DNA of 64,000 nt from Actinoplanes solisilvae (GCF_003999975.1 NZ_RJAC01000002.1:248001-312000), one strand, 5' to 3'; positions 38,352-48,323 are shown, counted from the stretch's first letter. A program made the numbers and translations. The notes: generated by a model from the letters alone, not told the origin.

Positions 38352-39163
38352 TTTTCGCCTCCCGGCGTGATGTCGACGACGTCTCCGCCGAAGTCCGCGG
38401 GCTTCTCGGGAGGCAGGCCGAGGTTGCCGCTGCGGCCGCCGGTGATGAGCTCGACGACCTGCGAGTGGGTCACGTCGGTGGTCTTCACCTGGGCCGCCAT
38501 GCGACCGAGGTAAAGAGCGGCGATGCGGTCGGAGACCGCGAACACGTCGTTCATGTTGTGCGAGATCAGCACGACGCCCAGGCCGTTGTCGGCCAGGCGA
38601 CGCACCAGCTCGAGGACCTGAGCGGTCTGCGCCACACCGAGGGCGGCGGTCGGCTCGTCCAGGATGACGACCTTGGAGTTCCAGAGCACGGCCTTGGCGA
38701 TCGCCACGGTCTGCCGCTGCCCACCGGAGAGGCTGGCGACGAGCTGCCGCAGCGACTTCACGGTGCGCACCGAAAGGCTGGCGAGCGTGTCACCGGCCAT
38801 CTGCTCCATCGTCGGCTCGTCGAGCACGATGCCGCGCTTCTTCTCCCGGCCGAGGAACATGTTCTGGACGATGTCCAGGTTGTCGCAGAGCGCGAGGTCC
38901 TGGTAGACGACCTCGATGCCGAGGGCGCTGGCGTCGCGGGGGCCGTGGATGGCGACCTGGTTGCCGTCGTACGTGATCGTGCCCGAGTCGATCGTGTAGA
39001 TACCACTGATGCACTTGACCAGCGTCGACTTGCCGGCGCCGTTGTCGCCGACGAGGGCGGTGACCTCGCCGGGGTAAACACTCAAACCGACGTCGTGCAG
39101 AACCTGCACGGCGCCGAAGCCCTTGTTGATTCCGCTGAGCTCCAAGAGGGGTGTCGCGGCCAC
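38348..39163 (-). CDS. Sugar ABC importer ATP-binding protein, single ATPase domain (XylG/FrcA-like)
   Basis: A 271-residue ATPase. GTG 39163 is the start because GAAGGAGAA precedes it; the frame is open further upstream through the intercistronic hairpin, which is rejected. Walker A GDNGAGKST (39-47), signature LSGGQRQTVAIAKA, Walker B VVILDEPTAALG, H-loop LISHNMNDV. Ribose/xylose-type ATPases normally have two fused domains of about 500 residues (RbsA, XylG); this one has only one, as in FrcA-type systems, so a homodimer would drive transport. Coupled to the permease gene. Confidence 0.9.
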   Translation of the reverse strand: MAATPLLELSGINKGFGAVQVLHDVGLSVYPGEVTALVGDNGAGKSTLVKCISGIYTIDSGTITYDGNQVAIHGPRDASALGIEVVYQDLALCDNLDIVQNMFLGREKKRGIVLDEPTMEQMAGDTLASLSVRTVKSLRQLVASLSGGQRQTVAIAKAVLWNSKVVILDEPTAALGVAQTAQVLELVRRLADNGLGVVLISHNMNDVFAVSDRIAALYLGRMAAQVKTTDVTHSQVVELITGGRSGNLGLPPEKPADFGGDVVDITPGGEK

Positions 39164-39240
39164 GGTGGTTCTCCTTCGCTTAGTGACCGGGTTTGCCGCC
39201 CATGGCGAGGCCAGGGCGGCGGAATGGGGGGTCCCGACTC

Positions 39241-39282
39241 CGGCGCCGTTCACCTCCCCTTGCGGAGAGGTGAACGGCGCCG
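39241..39282 (-). terminator. Perfect 16-bp stem-loop between binding-protein and ATPase genes
   Basis: Arms 39241-39256 and 39267-39282 are exact complements (CGGCGCCGTTCACCTC type) with a 10-nt loop. It starts 39 bp after the binding protein stop in the leftward transcript and has no U-tract. As in the other importer operon of the window, it may cut transcript levels of the membrane genes relative to the binding protein or protect the upstream mRNA. Confidence 0.7.
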
Positions 39283-39321
39283 TCGTCATTTCGGGTCTAA
39301 CCCGCCATCAGTTGAGGAATC

Positions 39322-40428
39322 TCAGATTCCCGCGTCGGTGCAGGCCTTGGCGAAGTCGGCGGTGCAGACCTCCGCCTTGGTCACGAAGCCATCAGCGATG
39401 ACGTCCTTGACGTTGGCCTTGGTGATCGACTGGGGCTCCAGCAGCACCGAGGGGACGTCCTTGCCCGACTCCGGGTCCTTGGTGACGCCGGTGGCCGTGG
39501 TCGGCTTCTCACCCTTGGCCAGCGCGATCGCCAGCTGCGAGGCCGCGTCGGCCTCCTTCTTGATCGCCTTGTAGACCGTCATGCACTGGTCGCCGACGAG
39601 GATGTTCTGCAGACCCTGAACGGTCGCGTCCTGGCCGGTGACCGGGACCTGGCCGTTCAGCTTGTTGCGCTTGAGCACCGAGATGACCGCGTTGCCGAGG
39701 CCGTCGTTCGCCGCGAGAACACCCTTGATGTTCTTGTTCGCGGTCAGCATCTGCTCGAAGATCGTGCCGGCCTGCGCGTTGTCCCAGTCCGGAACCGGCT
39801 GGTTCGGGCCCTTGACGAAGGTGCCGTCGGCGTACTTCGGGTTCAGGACGCCGTCGTAGCCCTCGGCGAACAGCGTCGCGTTGTTGTCGGTCGGGGAGCC
39901 GTTGAGCTCGGCGACGACCGGCTTGACGTACTTCTTGTCGGCCAGGCACTGCACGAGGCCCTCGCCCTGCAGCTTCCCGACCGCCACGTTGTCGAACGAC
40001 ACGTAGTAGTTGGCGCCGCCGCCCAGGGTCAGACGGTCGTAGTCGATCGTCGCGATACCGGCCTTCTGGGCCTTCTCGAGGACGGCCTTACCGGTGCCGG
40101 AGTCCAGGTTGACGATGACCAGAACCTTGACGCCGCTGGCGATCATGCCGTCGGCGATCGTCTGGAACTGGGTCTTGTCACCCTGCGCGTTCTGGATCTC
40201 GGCCGGAACACCGGCCGCCTTGAACGCCTCGCTGAGGAACTTCTGGTCAGCCGTCGCCCAGCGCGCCGAGCTCTTGGTGTCGGGGAGGATGACACCGACC
40301 TTGCCGGCGGACGCGGTGCTGCCCGTGCCACTGCCGGAGTCGTTACCACTGTCGTCGCCGCCACAGGCGGCCATGCTGCCGGTCGCCAGGAGGCCAACCG
40401 CGGCAAGGGCGAACAGTCCCTTACGCAT
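39322..40428 (-). CDS. xylF: Xylose-type sugar-binding lipoprotein (XylF/ChvE-like)
   Basis: Substrate-binding component, 368 residues. The lipoprotein signal ends in the lipobox SMAACGG (Cys22), then a Ser/Gly/Asp-rich tether. The periplasmic-binding-protein fold (Peripla_BP_4) has XylF-like segments VLVIVNLDSGTGKAVLEKAQ, IDYDRLTLGG, YYVSFDNVAVGKLQGEGL and ELNGSPTDNNA. The substrate is therefore probably xylose or a related aldose, but glucose or galactose (ChvE-like) is possible. AAAGGACA lies upstream of the ATG. First gene of a four-gene operon (binding protein, ATPase, permease, ROK). Confidence 0.88.
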   Translation of the reverse strand: MRKGLFALAAVGLLATGSMAACGGDDSGNDSGSGTGSTASAGKVGVILPDTKSSARWATADQKFLSEAFKAAGVPAEIQNAQGDKTQFQTIADGMIASGVKVLVIVNLDSGTGKAVLEKAQKAGIATIDYDRLTLGGGANYYVSFDNVAVGKLQGEGLVQCLADKKYVKPVVAELNGSPTDNNATLFAEGYDGVLNPKYADGTFVKGPNQPVPDWDNAQAGTIFEQMLTANKNIKGVLAANDGLGNAVISVLKRNKLNGQVPVTGQDATVQGLQNILVGDQCMTVYKAIKKEADAASQLAIALAKGEKPTTATGVTKDPESGKDVPSVLLEPQSITKANVKDVIADGFVTKAEVCTADFAKACTDAGI

Positions 40429-40812
40429 TCCTAGTGTCCTTTCGGGTAAATCCGGGCATTCGATCGGATTCGATGGTGTGCGCTGCGGGAGTGTCGCTCC
40501 CCGAGACGCCGAGTGATCAAGGTGATCGAGTAATCAGGAGCTAGTTTGTTGTGTCCGGCAACGTATTCCCGTCGAAGCCGGTTACACAAGCGATGTCGCC
40601 GGGCTATCTCGTAACCGGGCATAACAATCCGGCAACACAGCGGTGATAGGGGCAGAAAGCCCCTCGGCTCGCCCACCCGATCGATCGCTGACGTGGTTCA
40701 CCTTGTGACGCTAAGTCACTTCGCCGTCCGATTCGCCCGGTTCAGGGGAGAAAGGCCACCTCGCCGAGTAACGTTGTCGTAACGGCTTGCTGCGGTTCGG
40801 CAGTATCGCCGG
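40429..40812. other. 384-bp non-coding region upstream of xylF-like gene
   Basis: No convincing gene on either strand. It lies between the start of the leftward sugar importer operon and the stop of ybaK, so it should hold the importer promoter and operator. The clearest element is the inverted repeat CCGGTTAC (40578-40585) / GTAACCGG (40611-40618), spacer 25 bp, a possible ROK operator. The region is A/T-richer than coding DNA around 40500-40640. Confidence 0.5.
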
Positions 40813-41298
40813 TTATGTCCGGATGGTGGCGGTCACGGCCTCGGTGAGACGGATCAGGTCGCCCGGAGCAAGGGCCACCTGAAGGCCCCGGCGACCCGCC
40901 GAGACATACATCACGTCGAGCCCGAGCGCCGAGTCGTCGACCACTGTGGCCAGTCGCTTGCGCTGCCCCAGCGGGCTGATCCCGCCGCGCACGTAACCGC
41001 TGCTCCGCTCGGCGGCGGCCCGGTCGGCGAGAGCGCCCCGCTTGCCCCCGGCGGCCTGCGCGAGCGCCTTGAGGTCGAGATCGCCGGTCACCGGCACCAC
41101 GCCCACGACAAGCACGCCGTCGACCTCGGCGATCAAGGTCTTGAAGACCCGTTCGGCCCCCACCCCCAGGGCCTGCGCCACGAGCGCGCCGTAGTTGGGA
41201 GCGTCGGGCGAGACGTCGTAGGGGTGCAGCGTGTGCGCGACCTTCTGCGCGTTCAGCAGCGCGGTGGCCGGCGTGCCGGCGGCGGCTTTCTTAGCCAT
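40813..41298 (-). CDS. ybaK: Cys-tRNA(Pro)/Cys-tRNA(Cys) deacylase YbaK/EbsC family
   Basis: A trans-acting editing enzyme that hydrolyses mischarged aminoacyl-tRNA. From the ATG at 41298 the 161-residue length matches YbaK. Features: AHTLHPYDVSPDAPNYGA, RVFKTLIAEVDGVLVVGVVPV (with the conserved Lys), LKALAQAAGGKRGALADR, and GYVRGGISPLGQRKRL with the GXXXP loop typical of the INS/YbaK fold. An Ala-rich N-terminus shows the shorter start is right. A TACCGT box ends 7 nt before the ATG, so a leaderless message is possible. Confidence 0.9.
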   Translation of the reverse strand: MAKKAAAGTPATALLNAQKVAHTLHPYDVSPDAPNYGALVAQALGVGAERVFKTLIAEVDGVLVVGVVPVTGDLDLKALAQAAGGKRGALADRAAAERSSGYVRGGISPLGQRKRLATVVDDSALGLDVMYVSAGRRGLQVALAPGDLIRLTEAVTATIRT

Positions 41299-41368
41299 GC
41301 CGCGAACGGTACCGAAGGGCAGAGCTGCCCTCCGTGCCCCCACGGCCTTCCCCACGTGCCCCAGCGGC

Positions 41369-42559
41369 TCACGGCTTGACGAGGATGACGGTGGGCACTC
41401 CGGCCACCCGGGTCAGCACCAGCGAGGCCGCGGCCGAGCCGGACAGTCTCAAGTCGCGCCGCAACTGCTCGGGTTCGAGCGCCGAACCGCGCTTGCGGAT
41501 CTCCAGGCGGCCCACGCCGCGCTCGCGCAGCAGGGCGCGCAACCGCTTGAGCGAGAACGGCAGCACGTCGGTGATCTCGAGGCGACGGGCGAATGGGGTG
41601 TCGACGGACTCGCCGGAGTAGACGTAGGCGATCTCGGGGTCGGCCAGGTGGCCGCCGACGGTCTCGGCGAACTCGGCGACCAGGTGGGAACGGACCACCG
41701 CGGGGTCCGGGTCGTAGAGATAGCCGGCCACCGCGCCGACCTGCCCCTTCCGCGTGCCCGATCCGGTCAGTTCGTTGTCCGTTCTGTCGCTCAAGAGCGT
41801 CGCGCGGCGCGGCACCTCGGCGAGCGGGCCGCACCAGAACGCCGCCTCGACGAGATCGCCGCCGACGCTGACCCACTCCCCCTCGGCGCCCGGTGGCAGC
41901 AACTCGTGGTCGATTCCCGGGGCCAGTTTGAGTACGGTCCTCGGCACGCGCTCGGGCAGAGCGGCGATGAAGTCCCAGGGCGGGGAGTACGACCGAGGGT
42001 CGAAGACACGGCCTCGGCCGGCCCGCCGCCGTGCAGGATCGGCGAAGACGGCGTCGTAGTCCTCGACACGTACGGTCGTGGCGTCAGCGCACTCGACCGT
42101 GACCCGGTCGGCCAGGCCCAGCGCCTCCACGTTCGCCGCGGCGATCTCGGCGGTGGCCGGGTCGGCGTCGACGGCGTACACCCGGATGCCGGCGCGGGCC
42201 GCCGCGAGCGCGTCGGAGCCGAGGCCGCAGCCGAGGTCGGCCAGGGTCGTCACACCGGCCGCGGCGAGGCGGGCGGCACGGCGGACCGCCACGACCGCCC
42301 GGGTGGCCTGTTCGAGGCCGGCGCGGGTGAAGAACATCCGCTCGGCGTCCGGGCCGAACTTGGCGGCCGCGCGACGCCGCAGATCGACCTGGGTGAGCGC
42401 GGCGGCGGCCAGGGCGGGCGGGACCCCGGCGGAACGCAGCGCACTCGCGGCGGCCAGGGGGTCGCCCCCGGTCAGCGCACCGGCGGCGGCCAGGGCATTC
42501 ACCCCTTCGGGCGTACGCAGGAGGGCGGTCGGCTCAGCGGTCACGCAGGCATTCTCCAC
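41369..42559 (-). CDS. Class I SAM-dependent methyltransferase with THUMP-like C-terminal domain
   Basis: A 396-residue protein. The helical N-terminus is followed by a Rossmann methyltransferase with motif I LADLGCGLGSDALAAA (about 108-123), acidic VYAVDAD, and DAVFADPARRR, which resembles the DPP(Y/F)-type loop of base methyltransferases. The C-terminal 100 residues (RRLEITDVLPFSLKRLRALL, GVGRLEIRKRGSAL) match a THUMP-like domain seen in actinobacterial homologues, pointing to RNA. The target is unknown. ATG 42559 or GTG 42544 could start it. Its 5' end is 13 bp from the first CIRCE operator of the divergent groES promoter, so heat-shock repression could reach it. Confidence 0.85.
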   Translation of the reverse strand: MENACVTAEPTALLRTPEGVNALAAAGALTGGDPLAAASALRSAGVPPALAAAALTQVDLRRRAAAKFGPDAERMFFTRAGLEQATRAVVAVRRAARLAAAGVTTLADLGCGLGSDALAAARAGIRVYAVDADPATAEIAAANVEALGLADRVTVECADATTVRVEDYDAVFADPARRRAGRGRVFDPRSYSPPWDFIAALPERVPRTVLKLAPGIDHELLPPGAEGEWVSVGGDLVEAAFWCGPLAEVPRRATLLSDRTDNELTGSGTRKGQVGAVAGYLYDPDPAVVRSHLVAEFAETVGGHLADPEIAYVYSGESVDTPFARRLEITDVLPFSLKRLRALLRERGVGRLEIRKRGSALEPEQLRRDLRLSGSAAASLVLTRVAGVPTVILVKP

Positions 42560-42571
42560 GGCGTGCGAGAG

Positions 42572-42598
42572 TTGGCACTCTGGTTGACGGAGTGCTAG
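42572..42598 (+). promoter_or_regulatory. CIRCE operator 1 (HrcA binding site)
   Basis: TTGGCACTC (42572-42580), 9-nt spacer, GAGTGCTAG (42590-42598), against the consensus TTAGCACTC-N9-GAGTGCTAA. The spacer contains the TTGACG -35 box of the groES promoter, so HrcA binding would block RNA polymerase. Confidence 0.92.
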
Positions 42599-42612
42599 TT
42601 CCGGCCTAATCT
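42584..42612 (+). promoter_or_regulatory. groES promoter
   Basis: TTGACG (42584-42589), 17-bp spacer, TAATCT (42607-42612); predicted RNA start about 42619, inside CIRCE 2. Both boxes and spacing are near-ideal for the housekeeping sigma factor. Confidence 0.85.
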
Positions 42613-42616
42613 CCGA

Positions 42617-42643
42617 TTAGCACTCTCAACATGAGGGTGCCAG
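42617..42643 (+). promoter_or_regulatory. CIRCE operator 2 (imperfect)
   Basis: TTAGCACTC (42617-42625, perfect half), 9-nt spacer, GGGTGCCAG (42635-42643, 6 of 9 matches to the consensus half). It covers the predicted transcription start, giving a second repression point. Confidence 0.8.
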
Positions 42644-42777
42644 CTGTGAGCCCATCCGGGCCCGCGGCTTGGCACCAGGCGGACCGGCACCCGCGACGAC
42701 GGCCCCGCCCGGTGGCATGAGGCATGAGCCCGGCCAGATTCTCTGGTCGGCAAACCTGTACCCAGGAGGGTATGCCC

Positions 42778-43086
42778 GTGACTACCGCGACCAAGGTTGC
42801 GATCAAGCCGCTCGAGGACCGCATCGTGGTCCAGGCGAACGAGGCTGAGACGACCACGGCGTCGGGCATCGTGATCCCCGACACCGCCAAGGAGAAGCCG
42901 CAGGAGGGCACCGTCCTCGCTGTGGGCCCCGGCCGCATCGACGACAAGGGCAACCGCATCCCGGTTGACGTGAAGGTCGGCGAGACGGTCCTCTACTCGA
43001 AGTACGGCGGCACCGAGGTCAAGTACGCCGGCGAGGAGTACCTGGTGCTCTCCGCCCGCGACGTCCTCGCGGTCATCGAGAAGTGA
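42778..43086 (+). CDS. groES: Co-chaperonin GroES
   Basis: Heptameric lid of the GroEL chamber. The GTG at 42778 is chosen: AGGAGG at 42764-42769 has 8-nt spacing to it and the product is 102 residues, the usual length. The ATG at 42772 would leave only 2 nt. Motifs: [13 protein letters not shown], the mobile loop with [19 protein letters not shown], and [20 protein letters not shown]. Controlled by the double CIRCE promoter upstream, through a 5' leader of about 160 nt. Confidence 0.97.
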   Translation: MTTATKVAIKPLEDRIVVQANEAETTTASGIVIPDTAKEKPQEGTVLAVGPGRIDDKGNRIPVDVKVGETVLYSKYGGTEVKYAGEEYLVLSARDVLAVIEK

Positions 43087-43146
43087 CCTACTGACAGTGC
43101 TTTCCGCCCTGGCCCGCCACGTGTGGGTCAGGGCGGTGGTGCGTGA

Positions 43147-44805
<1,659 letters not shown>

Positions 44806-44822
44806 TCCACTGAAACACCGCG

Positions 44823-44850
44823 AAGGGCGCGCTCCTCGGAGCGCGCCCTT
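44823..44850. terminator. Terminator after groEL, bidirectional
   Basis: AAGGGCGCGCTCC (44823-44835) is the exact complement of 44838-44850, and TTTCGCTT follows on the plus strand. It separates groEL from the convergent ABC exporter gene (stop at 44860). Confidence 0.88.
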
Positions 44851-44859
44851 TCGCTTGCG

Positions 44860-46635
44860 TCAGCGGCCGCCGTGGTCGGCCGGTTCGGGTATGCGCTCGC
44901 CGTGCCAGGACCGCCAGAGGGCCGCGTAGGGGCCGCCGGCGGCGACCAGGTCGTCGTGGGAGCCGAGTTCGGTGATGCGGCCGTCCTCGACCACGGCGAC
45001 GCGGTCGGCGTCGTGGGCCGAGAAGAGGCGGTGGGCGATCGCGACGACCGTGCGGCCGTGCAGCACGGCGGCCAGCGACCGCTCCAGATCACGGGCCGCG
45101 CGGGGGTCGAGCAGGGAGGTCGCCTCGTCGAGGACCAGGGTGTGCGGGTCGGCCAGGACCAGCCGGGCCAGGGCGAGCTGCTGGGCCTGGGCGGCCGACA
45201 GGGGGTGGCCGCCGACGCCGACGATCGTGCCGAGCCCGTCGGGCAGGGATTCGGCCCAGTCGAGGGCGTGCACGGCGGACAGGGCTGTGCGAACCTCGTC
45301 GTCGCCGGCGCCTGGGCGCACCATCGCCACGTTGTCGCGCACCGTGCCGATGAAGACGTGATGTTCCTGGGTCACCAGGGCCACCTCGGTACGCAGGCGG
45401 TCGAGTGGCAGGTCGTGCAGCGGTGCCCCGCCCACGGTGATCGTCCCGCGGGTCGGCTCGTGCACGCCGGCGAGCAACCGGCCGAGCGTCGACTTGCCCA
45501 CGCCGGACGGCCCGACGACAGCCAGGCGCTCCCCCGGTTCGAGCGTCAGGTCGATGCCGTGCAGCACCTCACGACCGGGCACATAGGAGAAGCGGACGTC
45601 GCGTACCTCGATGCGGGCCCCGGCCGGATCCGCCCCGGCGACTGCCGGCTCCTCGCCGGGTTCGGCCGCGACGCCGAGCAGGCGGGCCAGCGACGCGGCG
45701 CCGATCTGCACCTCGTCGAGCCAGCCGAGCAGCCGGTCGAGCGGGTCGATCAGGAGCTGCACATAGATCACCGCGGCGGTCAGCTGACCGAGCGACACCG
45801 TGCCGTGAACGTAGAGCCACCCGCCGATGAGCAGCGTCGCCACCACCGGCAGCACATAGCTCACCTCGATGACGGGGAACCACACCGTACGCAGGAAAAG
45901 CGTGTACTTTTCGGCGATCCACGACCGGCGTAGATCGGCGTCGGAGCGGTCGACGCGCTGTTGCTCGCGGCGCAGCGCGTCGACCGTGCGGGCGCCCTCG
46001 ACCGTCTCGGCGAGCCCGTCGGTCACCGTCGAATAGACCGCGTTCTGCCGCAGGTAGCCGGCGGGGGCCCGCCGCAGGTACCACTTCGTGCCGACCACGA
46101 TGACCGGCGCCGCGACCAGCAACGGCAGCGCGAGCAGCGGGCCGGTGACGACCAGCGCCCCGACCACCAGCACCACAGTGATCAGCGCGATCATCGTCTC
46201 GGGAACGGCGAGGCGCACGCATCGCGACAGCGCGTCGACGTCGCGGGTCGTGCGGGTCAGCAGGTCGCCCGAGCCGGCGCGCTCCACGGTGGACAGCGGC
46301 AGCGCGAGCACCCGGTCGACGAACTCTTCGCGCAGCCGGGCCAGCACCTGCTCGCCGAGCCGGGCCGAGGCCAGATAGGCGAACCGCACCAGAATCGCCT
46401 GCACCACGACGAAAGCGGCGATGGCGGCGGCCAGCCGGTCGACCACGCCGACACCCTTACCGTGCCGGATCGCCTCGACGAGGTCGCCGAGCAGCCGCGG
46501 CCCGACCAGCCCGGCGACGGCCGCGAACACGTGCAGCCCGACCGTGAGGGCGAGCTCGCGCGGGTGCTGGCGGAACAGGTCGCGCGCGTAGCGCCGCACC
46601 CTCGGCCCGTCGGCCACCGGCAGCAGGTTGTTCAC
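44860..46635 (-). CDS. ABC exporter half-transporter B (catalytic Walker sites, degenerate signature)
   Basis: A 591-residue type IV ABC protein: six transmembrane helices (about 25-320) and an ATPase domain. Walker A GPSGVGKS (375-382), Walker B TLVLDEATS with Glu504, and H-loop His535 (AIAHR) are intact. The signature motif, however, reads PLSAAQAQQ rather than LSGGQ. The GTG at 46635 overlaps the stop of the partner gene (GTGA), giving coupled synthesis; a longer frame lacks support. With its partner it makes a heterodimer having one good ATP site, built from these Walker motifs and the partner's SGGQ. The substrate (drug, lipid or peptide) is unknown. Confidence 0.92.
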   Translation of the reverse strand: MNNLLPVADGPRVRRYARDLFRQHPRELALTVGLHVFAAVAGLVGPRLLGDLVEAIRHGKGVGVVDRLAAAIAAFVVVQAILVRFAYLASARLGEQVLARLREEFVDRVLALPLSTVERAGSGDLLTRTTRDVDALSRCVRLAVPETMIALITVVLVVGALVVTGPLLALPLLVAAPVIVVGTKWYLRRAPAGYLRQNAVYSTVTDGLAETVEGARTVDALRREQQRVDRSDADLRRSWIAEKYTLFLRTVWFPVIEVSYVLPVVATLLIGGWLYVHGTVSLGQLTAAVIYVQLLIDPLDRLLGWLDEVQIGAASLARLLGVAAEPGEEPAVAGADPAGARIEVRDVRFSYVPGREVLHGIDLTLEPGERLAVVGPSGVGKSTLGRLLAGVHEPTRGTITVGGAPLHDLPLDRLRTEVALVTQEHHVFIGTVRDNVAMVRPGAGDDEVRTALSAVHALDWAESLPDGLGTIVGVGGHPLSAAQAQQLALARLVLADPHTLVLDEATSLLDPRAARDLERSLAAVLHGRTVVAIAHRLFSAHDADRVAVVEDGRITELGSHDDLVAAGGPYAALWRSWHGERIPEPADHGGR

Positions 46636-48323
46636 TGGTCCCCCTCGCGCAGCACCGTGCGGGCGTAGGCCGGCTCGCACGCCAGCAGGTCGCGGTGGGT
46701 GCCGTCGGCCACGACCCGGCCGTGCTCGACGAAGAGCACCCGGTCGGTGCGGTCGAGCACCAGCGGGCTGGACGTGCAGATCACCGTCGTGCGGCCCGCG
46801 CGGGCCTCGGCCAGGCGGTCGGCGACGCGCGCCTCGGTGTGCGCGTCGACGGCGCTGGTCGGTTCGATCAGGATCAGCGTGCCGGGGTCGGCGATCAGCG
46901 CGCGCACGAGCCGCAACCGTTGCTGCTGGCCGCCCGAAAACGTGCGCCCACGCTCGGCGACCTCGCTGTCGAGCCCGCCGGGCAGCGCCTCGACGATGTC
47001 GGTCGCCGCGGCCGTGTGCAGTGCCGCCGCCAGCCCGCCGCGGTCGTGCGGGTCGAGATCGGCGCGCATCGGGCCGGTGAACAGGCGGGCGTCGTTGTCG
47101 GCCACCAGCACGCGTTCCCGCACGGCGGCGAGCTCGAACGCCCCCAGAGCGATGCCGTCGACGGTGGCGCCCTCGGCGTAGCGGCCGAGACGATCAGCGA
47201 TGGCGGCCGCCTCGGCGGGCACGGCGGCGACGATCGCGGTGAGCTCGCCGGGCCGGACCGTCACGCCGGACGCGGGGTCGGCCAGCTCGCCGTGGAACCG
47301 CTCGGCGGGCACCGGGTCGGCGGGGTCGGGCAGGTCGGTCTCGGACCGCAGCATCTCGACGACGCGACGGGCCGAGACGTGGCCGCGGGTCAGCTTGTCG
47401 ATCGCCTCGGTGAGCTGGCGCAACGGCGTGACAAGAAAGGCCGCGTACGCGTAGAAGGAGACGAGCTGGCCGACGGTGATGCGGCCGTCGAGCGCGAAAT
47501 GGGCGCCCAGCCAGGTGACCAGCACCAGGAAGACGCCCGGCAGCAGCACCTGGGCCGCCTCGAGCAGCGACTCGACCCGGGCCGTACGCACCCCGGCGAC
47601 GCGCAGCCGCTGGGACTCTTCGCGGTAGCGCGCGCCCATCACCGCCTCACCGCCGACGCCCCGCAACACCCGCAGACCGCCGACCAGGTCGGCCGCGCGG
47701 CCGGTGAGCAGGCCCTGCTGCTCGCGGGACGCGTGCTGCAGGCGGTGCAGCGGGCGGATCAGCAGGCCGACGATCGCCATCAGCAGCGGCACGCCGAGCA
47801 CGACCACGAGGCCGAGCGGCACCGAGGCGGTGAGCAGGATGACCGACACGGTGACCACCGCGACCAGCGAACCGGTGCCGCGGGCCGTGATGTCGATCGC
47901 CGAGCCGATCTGGCGGATGTCGGACGTGCCGATCGCGACGAACTCACCGGTGTCGAGACGACGGGAGAGCGCCGAACCGAGACGGCCGGCCTGACGAACC
48001 GTGACCTGGACGGTGGTGAACATGCCGCCCAGGAAGTTGACGACCGCGAACCGGTGACGCAGGACGCCGGACACGGCCTGCCCGACGCCGGCGGCGAGCA
48101 GCACGAGGCTCCACATCAGCAGGTCGTGGCGGTTGTGGGCGGTGGCCGCGTCGATCGCCCGGCCGACGATCGCGGGGACGAAGGCCTGGCCGAGCATCCA
48201 GAGGACGGCGAACGCGATGGCCGCGTACACCGACCTCCAATAGCGACGGACGAGCCATCGAAGATAGGCGACGGCCGATCGCTTGTCTGGGGTGCCGGGG
48301 TCGGGGCCGGGGAGATTTCGCAT
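46632..48323 (-). CDS. ABC exporter half-transporter A (good signature, lost Walker A)
   Basis: A 563-residue ABC protein with six transmembrane helices (about 30-305). Its ATPase domain is heavily degenerate: the Walker A position reads AIVAAVPAEAAAIAD (363-377) with no GxxGxGK(S/T), the Walker B Asp is Ile (TLILIEPTS), and the H-loop His is missing (VICTSSP). In contrast the signature FSGGQQQR (462-469) is perfect. It is therefore an obligate partner of half-transporter B. The decay is by substitution without frameshift, so the gene is not a pseudogene. Confidence 0.92.
   Translation of the reverse strand: MRNLPGPDPGTPDKRSAVAYLRWLVRRYWRSVYAAIAFAVLWMLGQAFVPAIVGRAIDAATAHNRHDLLMWSLVLLAAGVGQAVSGVLRHRFAVVNFLGGMFTTVQVTVRQAGRLGSALSRRLDTGEFVAIGTSDIRQIGSAIDITARGTGSLVAVVTVSVILLTASVPLGLVVVLGVPLLMAIVGLLIRPLHRLQHASREQQGLLTGRAADLVGGLRVLRGVGGEAVMGARYREESQRLRVAGVRTARVESLLEAAQVLLPGVFLVLVTWLGAHFALDGRITVGQLVSFYAYAAFLVTPLRQLTEAIDKLTRGHVSARRVVEMLRSETDLPDPADPVPAERFHGELADPASGVTVRPGELTAIVAAVPAEAAAIADRLGRYAEGATVDGIALGAFELAAVRERVLVADNDARLFTGPMRADLDPHDRGGLAAALHTAAATDIVEALPGGLDSEVAERGRTFSGGQQQRLRLVRALIADPGTLILIEPTSAVDAHTEARVADRLAEARAGRTTVICTSSPLVLDRTDRVLFVEHGRVVADGTHRDLLACEPAYARTVLREGDQ

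Noticed and set aside
46632-48323. Half-transporter A as a pseudogene
   Set aside because: No frameshift or stop; the signature motif and membrane domain are intact and complement the partner's defects.
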